From: Phyllostachys edulis
Taxonomy: Eukaryota; Streptophyta; Magnoliopsida; Poales; Poaceae
Assembly: GCA_036346405.1 (NCBI GenBank)
Contig: CM070568.1
Location: 38,181,268 to 38,245,267, forward strand
Reading direction: 5' to 3'
DNA: 64,000 nucleotides
Shown here: positions 34,080 to 44,831 of the stretch, piece by piece
Numbering within the stretch: the stretch's first letter is position 1
How the letters are laid out: each line of letters opens with the position of its first letter
Position numbers and translations under genes: made by a program
Notes under the pieces: generated by a model
What the model saw: the letters and a program-made list of their open reading frames with translations, nothing else
The model's database searches: none
Told to the model about the DNA's origin: nothing

Positions 34080-35509
34080 CAGCAAACCTGCACTTCTTTT
34101 CAAAGATTATACATCACACTCTAGCAAATAACTAATTAGAGAAAAATATAAATACAACATTGTAATAGTTTTCTGAAAATATCTGGAGATCTTATGGGAA
34201 AATTTTGCAATGCAATGTATTTGATAAAATTCATATATTTTGACTTTAAAACTTAACATTAAATTCTATACTTAAGTGACACTACTAGTCATGTGTCATT
34301 GACTTGTGCATCCACACGATCCGATGCAACACTAGAGGCAATCAACAATATTTAACAAATTTATAACACATAATTTTTTTAGAGTTGGAACAATTGACTA
34401 GTGTAGTTAGTCGGAATTGAACTTTGGCCCGTCAGCCAGAAAACTCAGGTGCCACATTTGTTGGACTATCTAATGGTTGGCTATAACTCATAATTTCTAC
34501 CCCCAAAAAAAGGCTTATTGTATCAATTTACTCGACTTCAATTCAAATTCTATATTCAATTTGCAAACATATACTAATTTTCAAAAGTTCTATATTCCAT
34601 ATTTAAGTTTATATATCTTCCAAATTTATCCTAAATTAATTTCCTAAGCTAAATTATATATATAATATACGTATATACATATATACACATATATGTGTGT
34701 GCGTGTATAATTGTATTTTAATTTACTATGCTCCAAATTTAATTTTCATATATGTAAATTACAAATATAATTCCATCTAGAAATTTGAATTTATATTTAT
34801 TATGAAATTAATTTTAGCTCTAAATTTGAATTCCTGCATATTCAAAATTTTATTTATATAGCTTCTTAATTGTTCATTTTTATTCGAACTTGTACTTCAA
34901 ATATGACATATAGTCTCTCTATTCAGTAGAGGATCCATAACAAAAACGACGAGGGTCACATACATATCGCCACATGTGTGGGGCAGGAAAAACTATATCA
35001 ATTTGAAAAAATTACCGTGGGGAAGGGGTGGGGTCGAGATTTTCGCAGCAGTTACCAGAAATCTTGGCCAAATTTTGCCCGAAATTTTTCAAACGAAAAT
35101 TTGAAGTTTGGTGAAATAATTTGATTTTTTGTGGAAATTTTATGAAAAATGGTGATCAACTCTATATTCTCGTTTGTTCAAAAATATATGACGTTTTGAA
35201 CATCAACGAGTCTCCAACTTGCAACTTTAACCATTAATTTTTATATGAATATGTTTATAAAATAATATAAAAATTTTATATTATGAAATATTTTTCACGA
35301 GTAATCTAATGATACCATTTTAACATGTTAAGGAAGTTTGATTGCACGTTTTCGAAAATGTCATATATATTTCTGAATGAAGGGAGTACTAAAGTATGCA
35401 TGAAGTAGAGATGAAAATGTAGATGAAATTTAGTGTATTTTCAAATACCAAATTCAAATGTGGGCCCACTTTAAATCTTGGCGGTTTTTAACCTCTGGGG
35501 TCATGATGA
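34080..35509. other. AT-rich intergenic DNA with decayed repeats
   Basis: No gene. A TA/TG-rich microsatellite-like stretch lies at 34655-34715. The end GGGAGTA near 35390 is typical of a Stowaway terminus, but its partner end was not found. Confidence 0.4.
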
Positions 35510-35792
35510 GGCATGTACAATGATCTGAGCAATTTATTATCTCTGACATTTCTTCATATCACCTATAGACAGCACTAAAAACAACTAATACAATAGTACA
35601 GATGGCTGCTGTTTTTTTAGTTATCTTTATAGAACACACAATTTTTTAATGTTTTTTTTTGTTTCTGGTGCTATAGTCGGCTACAAAATTGTAGACAACA
35701 TCTTTCTCTCTCTTCATTCTCTTTTATCCACTTCAGCAAAAATTCTACGTGGCAGTGATTATAGACGGCTACCATAAGCTCATTGTACGGCT
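35510..35792. mobile_element. Tourist-type MITE copy
   Basis: It begins GGCATGTACAATGATCT and ends AAGCTCATTGTACGG, imperfect inverted ends of the family at 5720-6003. It shares the internal words ATAGACAGCA, TTGTAGACAACA and TACGTGGCA. The target duplication is no longer clear. Confidence 0.65.
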
Positions 35793-36163
35793 AGTGGTCG
35801 AGAGATTTTTCATAGGTATGGGGTCACTGGGCTTGGTATGCGAAGTTCCCTGACAGTTTGCAAAAGGGAGACGCACCTCGCCTCTTTCCAGCTGCCGCCT
35901 CCTCCAGATCGACGAAACCATCCAGCAAAGGAGGGTTTGGGTGTCGCCACTCCTCTCCTCTCCTCAACCCATCGCCGAGTCGAGCTTTTGCGCCCCCTCC
36001 CGCGCCGTGACGCCCTAGCAGCTCCCCACTGCCTCCACGATTTGCACCACCGCCGCCTCGCTCGTATCTACCTCCACGATTTTGCAACAGCGAAAGCTAC
36101 AAGAATACTAGCATAGCATGTGACCCGATTGATCTGTAACATTGTTTGGTGGACACTGTTCAG
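35793..36163. other. Upstream DNA of the CBP60 fragment
   Basis: A CBP60 first exon with its N-terminal calmodulin-binding/REEV-type region would be expected here or further upstream, but none can be read. The Pro-rich frames at 35838-36116 do not match the family. Confidence 0.4.
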
Positions 36164-37592
36164 GTCGCCGGAGGTGCCATCAATTGAGCCGGCGACGTGG
36201 AAGCTCGCGTTCCGGAACCCACCGGTGCTCCCGATTTTCACCGGCAGCAAAATCGAGGACGCCAACGGCGACGCCCTCCAGATCATCATCGTCGACGTGG
36301 ACACCGATTTGCCGTTGGCTCTCCCGCAGCCTCTGCGCATCGAGCTGGTCCCGCTCTTCGGTGACTTCCCGCCGGAAGACCGCGAGGAATGGTCCGCCGA
36401 CGAGTTCACGAGGGGTATCGTGAAGGAGCGCGCTGGGAAGCGCCCCCTCCTCACCGGCGACGTCAACCTCACCATGCGGGACGGGTGCGTCACCGTGAAC
36501 GAGCTCCAGTTCACGGACAACTCGTCCTGGGTTCGTTGCCGCAAGTTCCGGATCGGCGTCCGCGTCGCGCCGGGCAGCTACGACGGCGTGAGAATCGGCG
36601 AGGCCATGAGTGAGGCCTTCACGGTCAGAGACCACCGTGGTGAACGTACGTTGCTGACTGCCCTTGTCCTTGCAAAACCTCTGTTTTGCTTTGCTGTGAC
36701 TGTACATGATTTGAGTTCTGTTTTTTTTTTTTTTGGGTGCAGTGCACTGGAAGCACTACCCTTCTCTTCTTGGCGACGACGTGTGGAGGCTGGAGAAGAT
36801 TGGAAAGGAAGGAGCTTTCCACAGGAGAAGCTGACGCACCACAACGTCAGGAGCGTTCAGGAGTTCCTGCGGATGTTAATGGTGAAGCCCGACGAGCTGC
36901 GCACAGTAAGTTTCTGCAGCATTTGATTTGACTGGCAAAGCTTCCTAGGTTCTTGTCGTATGGGGTCTGATTGCTCTGTTCTGCTTCTGCCGCATCAGAT
37001 ACTGGGCGGCGGCATGACTGACCGCAGGTGGGAGGCGACGACGACCCACGCGAAGACCTGCATCCCCGGCGATAAGGTGTACGTTTGCAGCGCGGAGCAC
37101 GGCACCATCTACGTGAACTCCATCTGCCAGCTCGTGAAGATCGAGTTCGGCGGCGTGGAGTGCACACTGCAGCAGTTGAACAGGACCCAGAGGGTGAGTC
37201 ATCTTCTGCCTACGTTAGCCTTGAGAACGCCAAAGATGTCACAGCGGCAAGACGAATTCTCTGACATTTTCCGTTGCGTGCAGATCTACGTGCGGCAGCT
37301 ATTGCTGCAGGCGCACGAGCAGCAGAACAACCTCCTGGAGGCCGATGCTGTAATGCTCCATGGCCACGCCACCAACAACGTCCCACTGCTGCAGAGTAAG
37401 CATCTGAACAGATATCGCGGCCAGTTTTTATGCTTCTGAGATGTTCTGTTCTGATCTATTGTGCTTGAACAACTTCCAGATGCAGCACAGGTCGCACTGC
37501 CAGCGCCTGCGGAAACACCGCTCTGGTTTCAGAACAACCAAGAAATCGGCTTCCAGGACGACGAGGTTCCCCAAGCCAACTATGCCTTGTAG
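36164..37592 (+). pseudogene. CBP60: CBP60-like calmodulin-binding protein gene, 5'-truncated and frameshifted
   Basis: CBP60 proteins are plant calmodulin-binding transcription factors, several of which act in salicylic-acid immunity. Five exons fit GT-AG rules: 36164-36645, 36743-36905, 36999-37193, 37284-37395 and 37480-37592. They read KLAFRNPPVLPIFTGSKIED, LTGDVNLTMRDG, WVRCRKFRIGVRV and FTVRDHRGE; then HWKHYPSLLGDDVWRLEKIG; then ILGGGMTDRRWE and CIPGDKVYV; ending DDEVPQANYAL. This is the central CBP60 domain. In exon 2 of this set the text GAFHRR is followed out of frame by KLTHHNVRSVQEF: two extra bases at about 36826-36828 bring a stop. No N-terminal exon is found. All other junctions keep the frame, so the damage may be recent or a sequencing error. 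Confidence 0.8.
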
Positions 37593-39025
37593 TGGCCTGC
37601 CGGCCAAATGTTCAACATGCGAGGTTAAGTAAGACTTCAGAACTGCATTGTGAAGGCTAAAGATGCAGCAAGTAAAGCTGCAGGAGCAGGGGAGGATCAC
37701 CTGAAAATTTCAGCAATAGGTTGTACATTAGCCAATACTACTACGTACGTACTGTATATGTCTACGCAAGTATGTCTGTGCGTTCAAGTAACACGAAGGT
37801 TTAAGGGTAGGTGAACTTGAGCGGCCCTCACTGCTCGCAGAGAATGTGGCGAACATCGGCGAGCAGCGAGAAGAGGCGCAAGTGCAATATTCTTTGGATT
37901 AATTCGTATCCTTGGTTGTAATTTTCTTTTGCTAAGTTGGTGTTCTGCTCCCAAGTGTTGCATGTAATGTTAGGGTGGCCCCTTGGGCGGCATATCTGGT
38001 GCACATAAGCTATCCTGGTCCTCCCTCGCACAAGCAACGGTGCAGATCGAGCCTCCCTCCACCCGTCGGCACTTTTGCGAAAACACCCCCGCCTCTTTCC
38101 CCCGACACCACTCGGTCGTCCCCAATCCCCTTTCGCAACTGCAGCTCGAGCACTAGGGTTCGCCGCCCCGCCCCGCACCGCGGCCTCTGCGTCGTGCATG
38201 TGCCTCTACCCTGGCGCTGAGAAGCCAGTCGCCGTCCCCGCGCCGGCCCCTACGTCACCCCCCCGAGCGAATCCTTTTCAACGTTCACCCAGCGCACCTG
38301 CCTGAGCTAGCTCCCTTCGCTCCCCCATTCCCCCCGCACGAGCGAGCTAGGGTTCCTCCTGCGCCCGCGCCGCTGAGCCCCACGCCACCGCCCCCTGCGC
38401 CGAGCCAGAATCACGCTAGTGTATATTGTTCTTGTTCTTGGAGTATACACAGAAGATCCAGAATTGTATTTTTTTAGTCCCAACAGAAGGATTGGAATGG
38501 TTGGGGGGTTTGGGTGCCGCTGGGTCATCAGGGTCACGCCAGCCGGGCTGCTAGTCTTCGGGTGAGGGGGAAAGGCGATGATTTGAGAACGAATTCCCAG
38601 CATCAAAATATCAGGACCACAATATACAGCATCAGTAAGGTTTGGATGATCACATCCAGAGATGTGCATCTGTGTCCAGATGGAAATGGTCTCATGTACA
38701 AATGAAAAATACATTGCTTTCTTCCACTCCTACTGCTTTCTTTCTCTATGCTTTAGTCCATTGACAACAAAAGTTAGAAAAGAATACAAAGCTGTTCAAC
38801 AACAACAAAAGTTCAGTTCTCTTGTATGTTTTGCTTCCAGGGGCCGTCAGGATGTTACAAAAAAAAAATGAAATGAAGGCAACAGCAGTCGCAGTTCTTC
38901 TCAACAACTAGCCCTTTCGGTGTCACTGTACAGTGAGATCTCCAGTCTCCTCCAAAGAGTACCGTGTATTCTCTATACTTTTGAGACGTCATGATCTTGT
39001 AAAAGAGCAAAATTGGTTATCTTTG
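37593..39025. other. Region between the CBP60 fragment and NRAMP
   Basis: About 38000-38400 is GC-rich with no recognised gene. The segment 38420-38495 reads ACACAGAAGATCCAGAATTG then a TTTTTTTAGTCCCAACA end, resembling the 3' end of the gypsy LTR at 47500-47540 and 54160-54202, so an LTR relic is present. 38870-39025 is the 3' flank of the NRAMP gene. Confidence 0.45.
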
Positions 39026-42000
39026 TCATGACAGACTCTTGCGTATCGTTAAGATGATCCGGTTGGACAGCTCAGTACCCCGCAGAGTGAGATACAGTAC
39101 AAACGAAGCATAGACAAGTACTGCCACGCAGAGAATTGAGCCAGACAATGGACCTCGTATTTCAGAAGAGAAGAAATCCAACAAGAGATAGCCGTTGATT
39201 GTGATCAATAGTGTGGCTACTGTCCAGGTTACAGCCTGCATAAAAATGACAGAATTGATTAAAACATATCCCTCGTCGGCATCAATATCCATAAATTTAC
39301 AGTTCTGGACAATATTTAATGAGGGGATGATACTGTCAACGGACGATTTGACCATGCCATCGAACAAAAGGTGCAGAATACTGAAAAAAAACAAGACAGG
39401 AATTAAATCTGGAGCGAATGATGACTTACTTGTGTGTTAGGACCTATTTTAAATACTCCCATAACTTGCTCCTTGGACACCAAGGTTATGAGTGGAATCA
39501 GTGCAAAAGGGATCTGAATTGATTGAAGCACATTGAGCCACTCATTTAGAACATCCAGTGCAGAATCAGATGTACCGAAGAAGAGAGCGACAATTATAGT
39601 TGGCACAATTGCAAAGCTTCGGGTGATCAATGCCCTGGTCCATTTTTTCAACCGCAGATTCAGAAATCCACCCATTATAAACTGTCCAGCATAAGTTCCT
39701 GTTATGGTACTACTCTGTCCGGCCGCTAATAGCCCAATCCCCCAAATGTAAAGGATAGGGAAAAATCCTCCACCAAACTTCTCTTGTAGATACTGTCCAG
39801 CGTTTTCGAGGCCAATATTGCCAGCTTCTTTAGTGCCATAGAAGCCTTTCGCGAAAACAGTTGTGGCAAAGAGATTTATCATGAAGGATACAACCAATGC
39901 GATGGTTGACTCTATTGAATAGTATCTCAGCGCTTCACGTACTTGGTATTCCTTGTTTGGGTCTATTTTTCTGGACTGCACAAGTGCTGAATGGAGGAAT
40001 ACATTGTGGGGCATGATAACACAGCCAACAACCCCAACTGCTTGTCTTATTGTCCTAGAGCTCAATTTTGGAACCAAAATACCTGTTGATAAAATCATGT
40101 ATGATCAATAGATAAGAGTGTATGAGACAATTTGCAGCATCAAAAGCTCATCAGTGAGATCCTTACCTATTAACAGGTCCTTCCCACTGGGCTTGGTATC
40201 AATGAACATCCATGCGAAGGAGAAGCCCATCGTTGCAATTAGAAATGCAAATACGGCTTCTAGTTTCCTCACCCCATAGTTTTCAAGATAAAGAAAAATG
40301 AAGCTGACAAAAAGTAACATCAAGGTAAGGTGATGATCCAAATAATGATAGTCACATAGCTGTCACACCTTTGACTTTTAATGAACATACTAAAGGCACT
40401 TCAGTAAACATGTTCCTAAGTATAGTGATGTTAGCACCTGTCATGGTCGGCATTACATATAAACGACGTAGGCCCAGGGCAACCGACAGGCCCAAGGTGC
40501 CGGACGTGCTACAGTAGCCAGGCCAGGGACACTTGGAGCACAAGGAAAGGACAGCAGCCAAATTAGTTAAGATATAATTTGATTAGATATCAATCCCTTA
40601 ATGATAGAAAGTTATGATTTGATTTGATATCAATCCCTTAAGGATAGAAAGTTATGGTTTGATTAAGATTTCAATCTCTTATAGATGGAATTAGTTATTT
40701 GTTTCCAAATATTGCTTATGCCGCCTATATAAGGCTAAGCATTGTTATCAATTCAGCAAGCAAGAATTAGCCAACTCTTCCATGCCTCCTTGTTTCCTCC
40801 ATCACAGTGCTCGGGCAGTCGACGGGCCTGGGCCTCGACCTTCCGCCCGCCGGTGGCAACTATCAGTCACCCGGCCATGACAGCTCCTTCCAGCTTCCAG
40901 GTGCAAAGCACAAGGAAGAAATTCACACAGACAACATCAGTTTTACTAATATTCGAAGCAAATTAGGTTATAATATTCTAAACCTATTATAAGCAAAGCA
41001 GGGACCATCTAGAAAACTCTGGAACAATATTTTTTTATTAAAAAATCCTAACATCACAGCATCTCCAACTTTTATCAAAAGCAGCAATGGTCACATCAAA
41101 GGATTGCATTAGAATTAAGCAATGACTAAGGAACATGCATTTGGACACCATGTAGCTAGCATCTAATTCTTGTGAAATAAAATATAGTATGTAGATGTAC
41201 AGCAGCATCAATCCATCGTCCAAAAGGCCAGCACAAAACTTCGTATTGAACTCCCTGAGGACAAACAAAAAAATCATACAGGCCTCTCCTGCCACAATTT
41301 TTCAGGACAAAAAGTAGAACAACAATTTGGAGAACAGAATCTACAGGAGAAAAAGTAGAACAACGATTCGGAGAACAGAATCTGACACGAAAAATTGAAG
41401 ATAAGTTGGCAGAAAACATCACATCATTAAGTAATCAGTAGTCAGAAATTCTGAAAATCTGAATATTTAGTAGTATAGGGTTAATATTTATCCATGCTTG
41501 AAAGCTGAATACTAGAATTTCGCATTGTCCCTAACCACCACTCTAGTTTAAAGTTTCTAAAAGGAAACTGGGGTGCCTGTGAACCATGTTTTGATTTTTT
41601 TTTTCCTATAAAAAACTTGCCAAATAAAAAAAAAGTCAATTTGACACCCTCAAACTCATCCAAAAGTCGAGAAATCAACCTTGAACTACAGAACCAGACA
41701 TTCAACACCCTCAAACTCTTAAAACCGTTCACTTTACCCCCTAAGACCAAAACCACCCTAGTTTCACTTACGCCATAGTCTACATGGTATAGCTTCGCTG
41801 ACGTATCAACTGGTCCCACTGTCATTCCAGGGCCACATCAGCCCCATGCCCCAGCTCGGTGTGCTCCTCCGCGCACGCGGCCTTGCCGTCACCGTCCTCC
41901 ACACTGACTTCAACGCTCACGACCCCGCGTGCCACCTAGAGCTCGCCTTCGTCCCCATCCACGAGGCGCTCCCTGACGAGGCCACCTCCCTTGACGCCGA

Positions 42001-44531
42001 CATCGTCGCGTAGCTCCTGGCCCTGAACGCTGACTGCAAGGTGCCCTTCCGAGAAGGCCCTCATGTCGCTGCTACGCGACCAAGAACCGCCGAACATCGC
42101 CTGCGCGGTGGGGACCGAGCCCCCTGGCCGCACCCAGCGTCGTGTAGCACTCCCCGTTCGCCACACCTTTGCCCCTCCCTGGACTCATCTCAGCAGGTGG
42201 AGAGAGAGAAAGGGGAGAGCAGAAGACAAGGAGGACATAAGTGAGCAACATCGCCTCGACTTCCCCTACAACAGCCCTCAATCAACTTGACGAAAATTGC
42301 TATTGGCTCACCAAATTGTTTCTTCTTCTCCGCATCCAGCTACGGGCCACAAACCCCTGTGAGATCTCCCAAAAATATTCGTGTCACATCATGTTCCCGC
42401 TTGTAAACTTCATTTCCCCTCAATCAATTTCAGGTTAACACCGGTGTCCGCGAGCGAGATTCAGCGTGGTCTGGCCGCCCATGGTTGAGAGGAGCGCGTC
42501 GGGGCGCTCGGCGACAATGATGCCCTCAACGAGCGACGGCGTCATGGAGCCGATGTAGGTGCGGTGGGCGAGGCTTGGGTCGGTCATGATGGTGACCGTG
42601 TTGGAGTTGACATGCAACACCTAGTAGCCCTCCTCGGTGGGTGCTTTGCACACTTGTGTGCCCGAGTAGTCGAACTCGCACGCCTACCTGATCACAATGG
42701 GGCCCGCGCCGAGAATCATTATCTTCTTCACGACGGCAAGCTTGCTGGCCTTGGTTGGCGCCGCGAGGAAGCGGCGCGCGGTGACGACGGAATCTTGGGC
42801 CGTGGCGCTTGCTCCGTCAGGGGAGGCGGAGGCGAAGGCACGGGCGAGCAGAGAGCATGCGGCGGGAGAGGTCGTGATGGTGGCAAGAGGAGAGGTGGGA
42901 GCGGGAGGAGGGTGTGGTGGTGGGCGTGGGCGTGGGAGGGGGAGGGGCTGAGCTGGGACGGCGAGTAGAGGGAGGTGGACACGGCAGAGGCTGCGGGGAG
43001 GTGTGGGAGAAGGTTGGGGGAGAGGCGGTGGCGAGGTGGGGGTAGAAGGGGAAGGGATAGGGACGTAGGGCTCCCTGACCGGTTGCCATGGCATCCTAAA
43101 ACGAGCTCATGTGTCAAAAACCGTGCCATGTCGGCGCCACGTCGGATAAAACCATGGTGGAATGGCTTCAAGGGTATGAAGTGAACGGTTTTAAGAGTTT
43201 GAGGGTGTCAAGTGTCCAGTTTTGTAGTTCAAGGTTGATTTCCATACTATCACAAGAGTTCGGGGGGTCAAATGGACTTTTCTTGATGAAGGCCAGAAAT
43301 CAAATGACATAACAAATCTTTTCACCTTACCGGTTCAGAAAATTCCAATTTCTCAATTAGCTATGTAGAATGAATCTAATTTCAAACTTGAAACTTTTAT
43401 TCATACCTTTTTGTGAACTCTTATGTCAAAGCAGGTAAACCCATAGGGCACCATGAATTTAAAGTGGATCAAATGTATAGCATCAATTGTCACTGATTCA
43501 CTGATAATACAACCTCAACTCAAAAACCAAGCATTCCTCCGTCGAGTTCTCAAACTATTGTGAAACTATGCCAACATTAACAATAACAAACTGAGATCTA
43601 ACACCCAAATCCCACACAAATCCTGCTAATGATCCAATATCCAAGTTGAAACAGTCAGTAGCAACAACTAGGTCTACAAGCTGAAATATTCTCTTTTGTT
43701 TTCTTTTGGGAAAATTTCATTTGGTGGAAACATCTCCAATGCTGATATAAAAAGCTCTACTCTTTTGGAACTATGCTGTGATTCAGCACTTCCACAATCA
43801 CAATCACACCAATTGATGCCAGACACGCGAAAGCAACAATAATTCAATAACAGAAACCGAAAGACATTAAACAAACAAAAATTCCGGACTCACCAATCCA
43901 AGGCGGTGATGACGACGCCGGCCCAGAGCGGCAGGTACCCCCTGCTGAGGATCTTGATGGCGATGGCGCTTCCTATGACCTCCTGGATGTCGGCGCCGAC
44001 CATGGCGACCTCGGCCATGAGCCAGAGCGCGCGGCGCGCCCAGTCGGGGTACTCGTCGCGGCAGAGCTCGGCGAGGTGCCGGCCCGTGGCGACCCCGAGG
44101 CGCGCGGCGAGGAGCTGCACCAGGAGCCCCATGGCCGTGGCCCACATGAGCAGCCACAGCAGCGTGTCCCCCGCGGCGGCGCCGGCCTGGAGGTCGCCCT
44201 CGAGGTTGCCCGGGTCCAGGAACGCGATGCTCATCAGGAACCCGGGCCCCGTGAACAGCCACAGCTTCCGCCACGAGAAGGGCGGGACCGCCGCGGAGGA
44301 GGAGAGCGCAGCCTCCACTTCAACGTCGGCGTCGGGGTCGTCGGAGATGGACACGATGACCTTCTCGGCCGCCTCGTACGCGCGCTCCTCGACGTCCTCC
44401 TCGTCGCAGTCGCCGGGCGCGGAGGCAGGGAGGAGGGCGCGCGCCTCCTCGTCGGGGCTGGCCACGGCGGCGTGGGCGGCGTCGTGCCCGTGGTCTCCGG
44501 ATCCGGCGCCGGCGCCGGAGTGGGTGGCCAT
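39026..44531 (-). CDS. NRAMP: NRAMP divalent metal transporter (AtNRAMP3/4-like)
   Basis: NRAMP proteins are proton-coupled importers of Mn, Fe and related divalent metals. Four exons fit GT-AG rules and a single frame: 43894-44531, 40167-40303, 39430-40082 and 39026-39235. They total 1638 bp (545 residues plus stop), the usual family size. The start MATHSGAGAG is the first ATG of the frame. The N-terminal tail (~85 residues) is acidic and contains EARALL (residues 29-34), an acidic dileucine motif of the kind used for vacuolar sorting. TM1 has DPGN (106-109) and TM6 has MPHN (282-285), the metal-binding motifs. About twelve hydrophobic segments follow the family pattern, with TYAGQFIMGGF between TM8 and TM9. 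The four-exon layout and dileucine motif suggest the vacuolar NRAMP2/3/4-like clade; the exact rice paralogue was not resolved. Intron 1 (~3.6 kb) contains a Pack-MULE. Confidence 0.93.
40560..40965. repeat. LTR-like fragment with three internal direct repeats in NRAMP intron 1
   Basis: Three imperfect ~45-bp units share GATTTGATATCAATCCCTTA and GATAGAAAGTTATG (40567-40700). Then CCTATATAAGGC (about 40726) and TCAGCAAGCAAGAATTAGCC resemble the promoter and U5 region of a retrotransposon LTR. No coding region is attached. Confidence 0.45.
41304..41385. repeat. 41-bp tandem duplication
   Basis: Units begin at 41304 (AGGACAAAAAGTAGAACAAC) and 41345 (AGGAGAAAAAGTAGAACAAC), each ending GGAGAACAGAATCT, with few differences. 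Located in NRAMP intron 1. Confidence 0.8.
41825..42170 (+). pseudogene. UDP-glycosyltransferase N-terminal fragment (captured)
   Basis: Family-1 UGTs transfer sugars from UDP-sugars to small molecules. The frame reads FQGHISPMPQLGVLLRARG then LAVTVLHTDFNAHDPA and LAFVPIHEALPDE, the conserved start of plant UGTs, with the catalytic-His context GHISPM near the N-terminus. A stop follows DADIVA, and DQEPPNIACAV is in another frame. The next expected piece, GECYTTLGAARGLG, is found on the minus strand at about 42125-42170, as if a small segment had inverted. The sugar-binding PSPG box is absent. Confidence 0.75.
42436..43089 (-). pseudogene. CARB: Carbamoyl-phosphate synthase large chain N-terminal fragment (captured)
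   Basis: The plastid CPS large chain makes carbamoyl phosphate for arginine and pyrimidine synthesis. The minus strand carries a Ser/Pro-rich transit-peptide-like region (43089 to ~42740), then KKIMILGAGPIVIR, a stop, ACEFDYSGTQ, another stop, and VNSNTVTIMTDPSLAHRTYI, MTPSLVEGIIVAERPDALL, TMGGQTTLNLA. These are the first ATP-grasp segments of the CarB family. The remaining ~1000 residues are missing and at least two in-frame stops are present, so it is a captured, dead fragment. Confidence 0.8.
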
Positions 44532-44657
44532 CGAGATGCGTCACGACGCGGACGGGGAGGTGCGGCCTTCACAAGGCACGTGATCTGCGTGTGCCCGCCT
44601 CTTCTACGGATGCTTTGTGACTCCTAACAGTCTCGCCTCTTTTGGGGCCTTGTCTAG

Positions 44658-44667
44658 TTATATATAG
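44658..44667 (-). promoter_or_regulatory. Probable NRAMP TATA box
   Basis: The minus strand reads CCTATATATAACTAG about 130 bp upstream of the NRAMP start codon at 44531, a normal TATA position for a short 5' leader. No experimental start site is known from the sequence. Confidence 0.5.
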
Positions 44668-44830
44668 GTTAGTGTTGGCTTTGGTGATTGTCACTCCTCG
44701 TCCGTTTCATAGTGGAATTTCTCTGAGTTCTAGTAACTTATTTGTAGACCACGGCTGCGTGTAAGTTATCTCACTACGTCAATATGTGTTAATTTTAAAT
44801 TGTGTTTGCTTGAAATGTTATAAACACTCC
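44668..44830. promoter_or_regulatory. NRAMP upstream region
   Basis: Only about 160 bp separate the TATA box from the repeat element starting near 44832, so the proximal promoter is short. No specific metal-responsive box was recognised with confidence. Confidence 0.3.
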
Positions 44831-44831
44831 A

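Larger units (their letters stand above)
41631..43282. mobile_element. Pack-MULE with two captured gene fragments in NRAMP intron 1
   Basis: The ends are inverted repeats of roughly 130-180 bp. The left (41631-41770) reads AAAAGTCAATTTGACACC, AAATCAACCTTGAACTACAG and CCCTCAAACTCTTAAAACCG; the reverse complement of the right (43110-43282) carries the same blocks in the same order. Between them lie a glycosyltransferase fragment (plus) and a carbamoyl-phosphate synthase fragment (minus). No transposase is seen. A 9-bp target duplication could not be confirmed because the left edge runs into an A tract. Confidence 0.8.

Noticed and set aside
36180..36707. Minus-strand 175-codon frame
   Set aside because: Antisense shadow of the CBP60 exon on the plus strand.
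43906..44627. Plus-strand frames of 183 and 225 codons
   Set aside because: They are shadows of NRAMP exon 1, which is GC-rich at third codon positions; the minus frame is clearly the real one.
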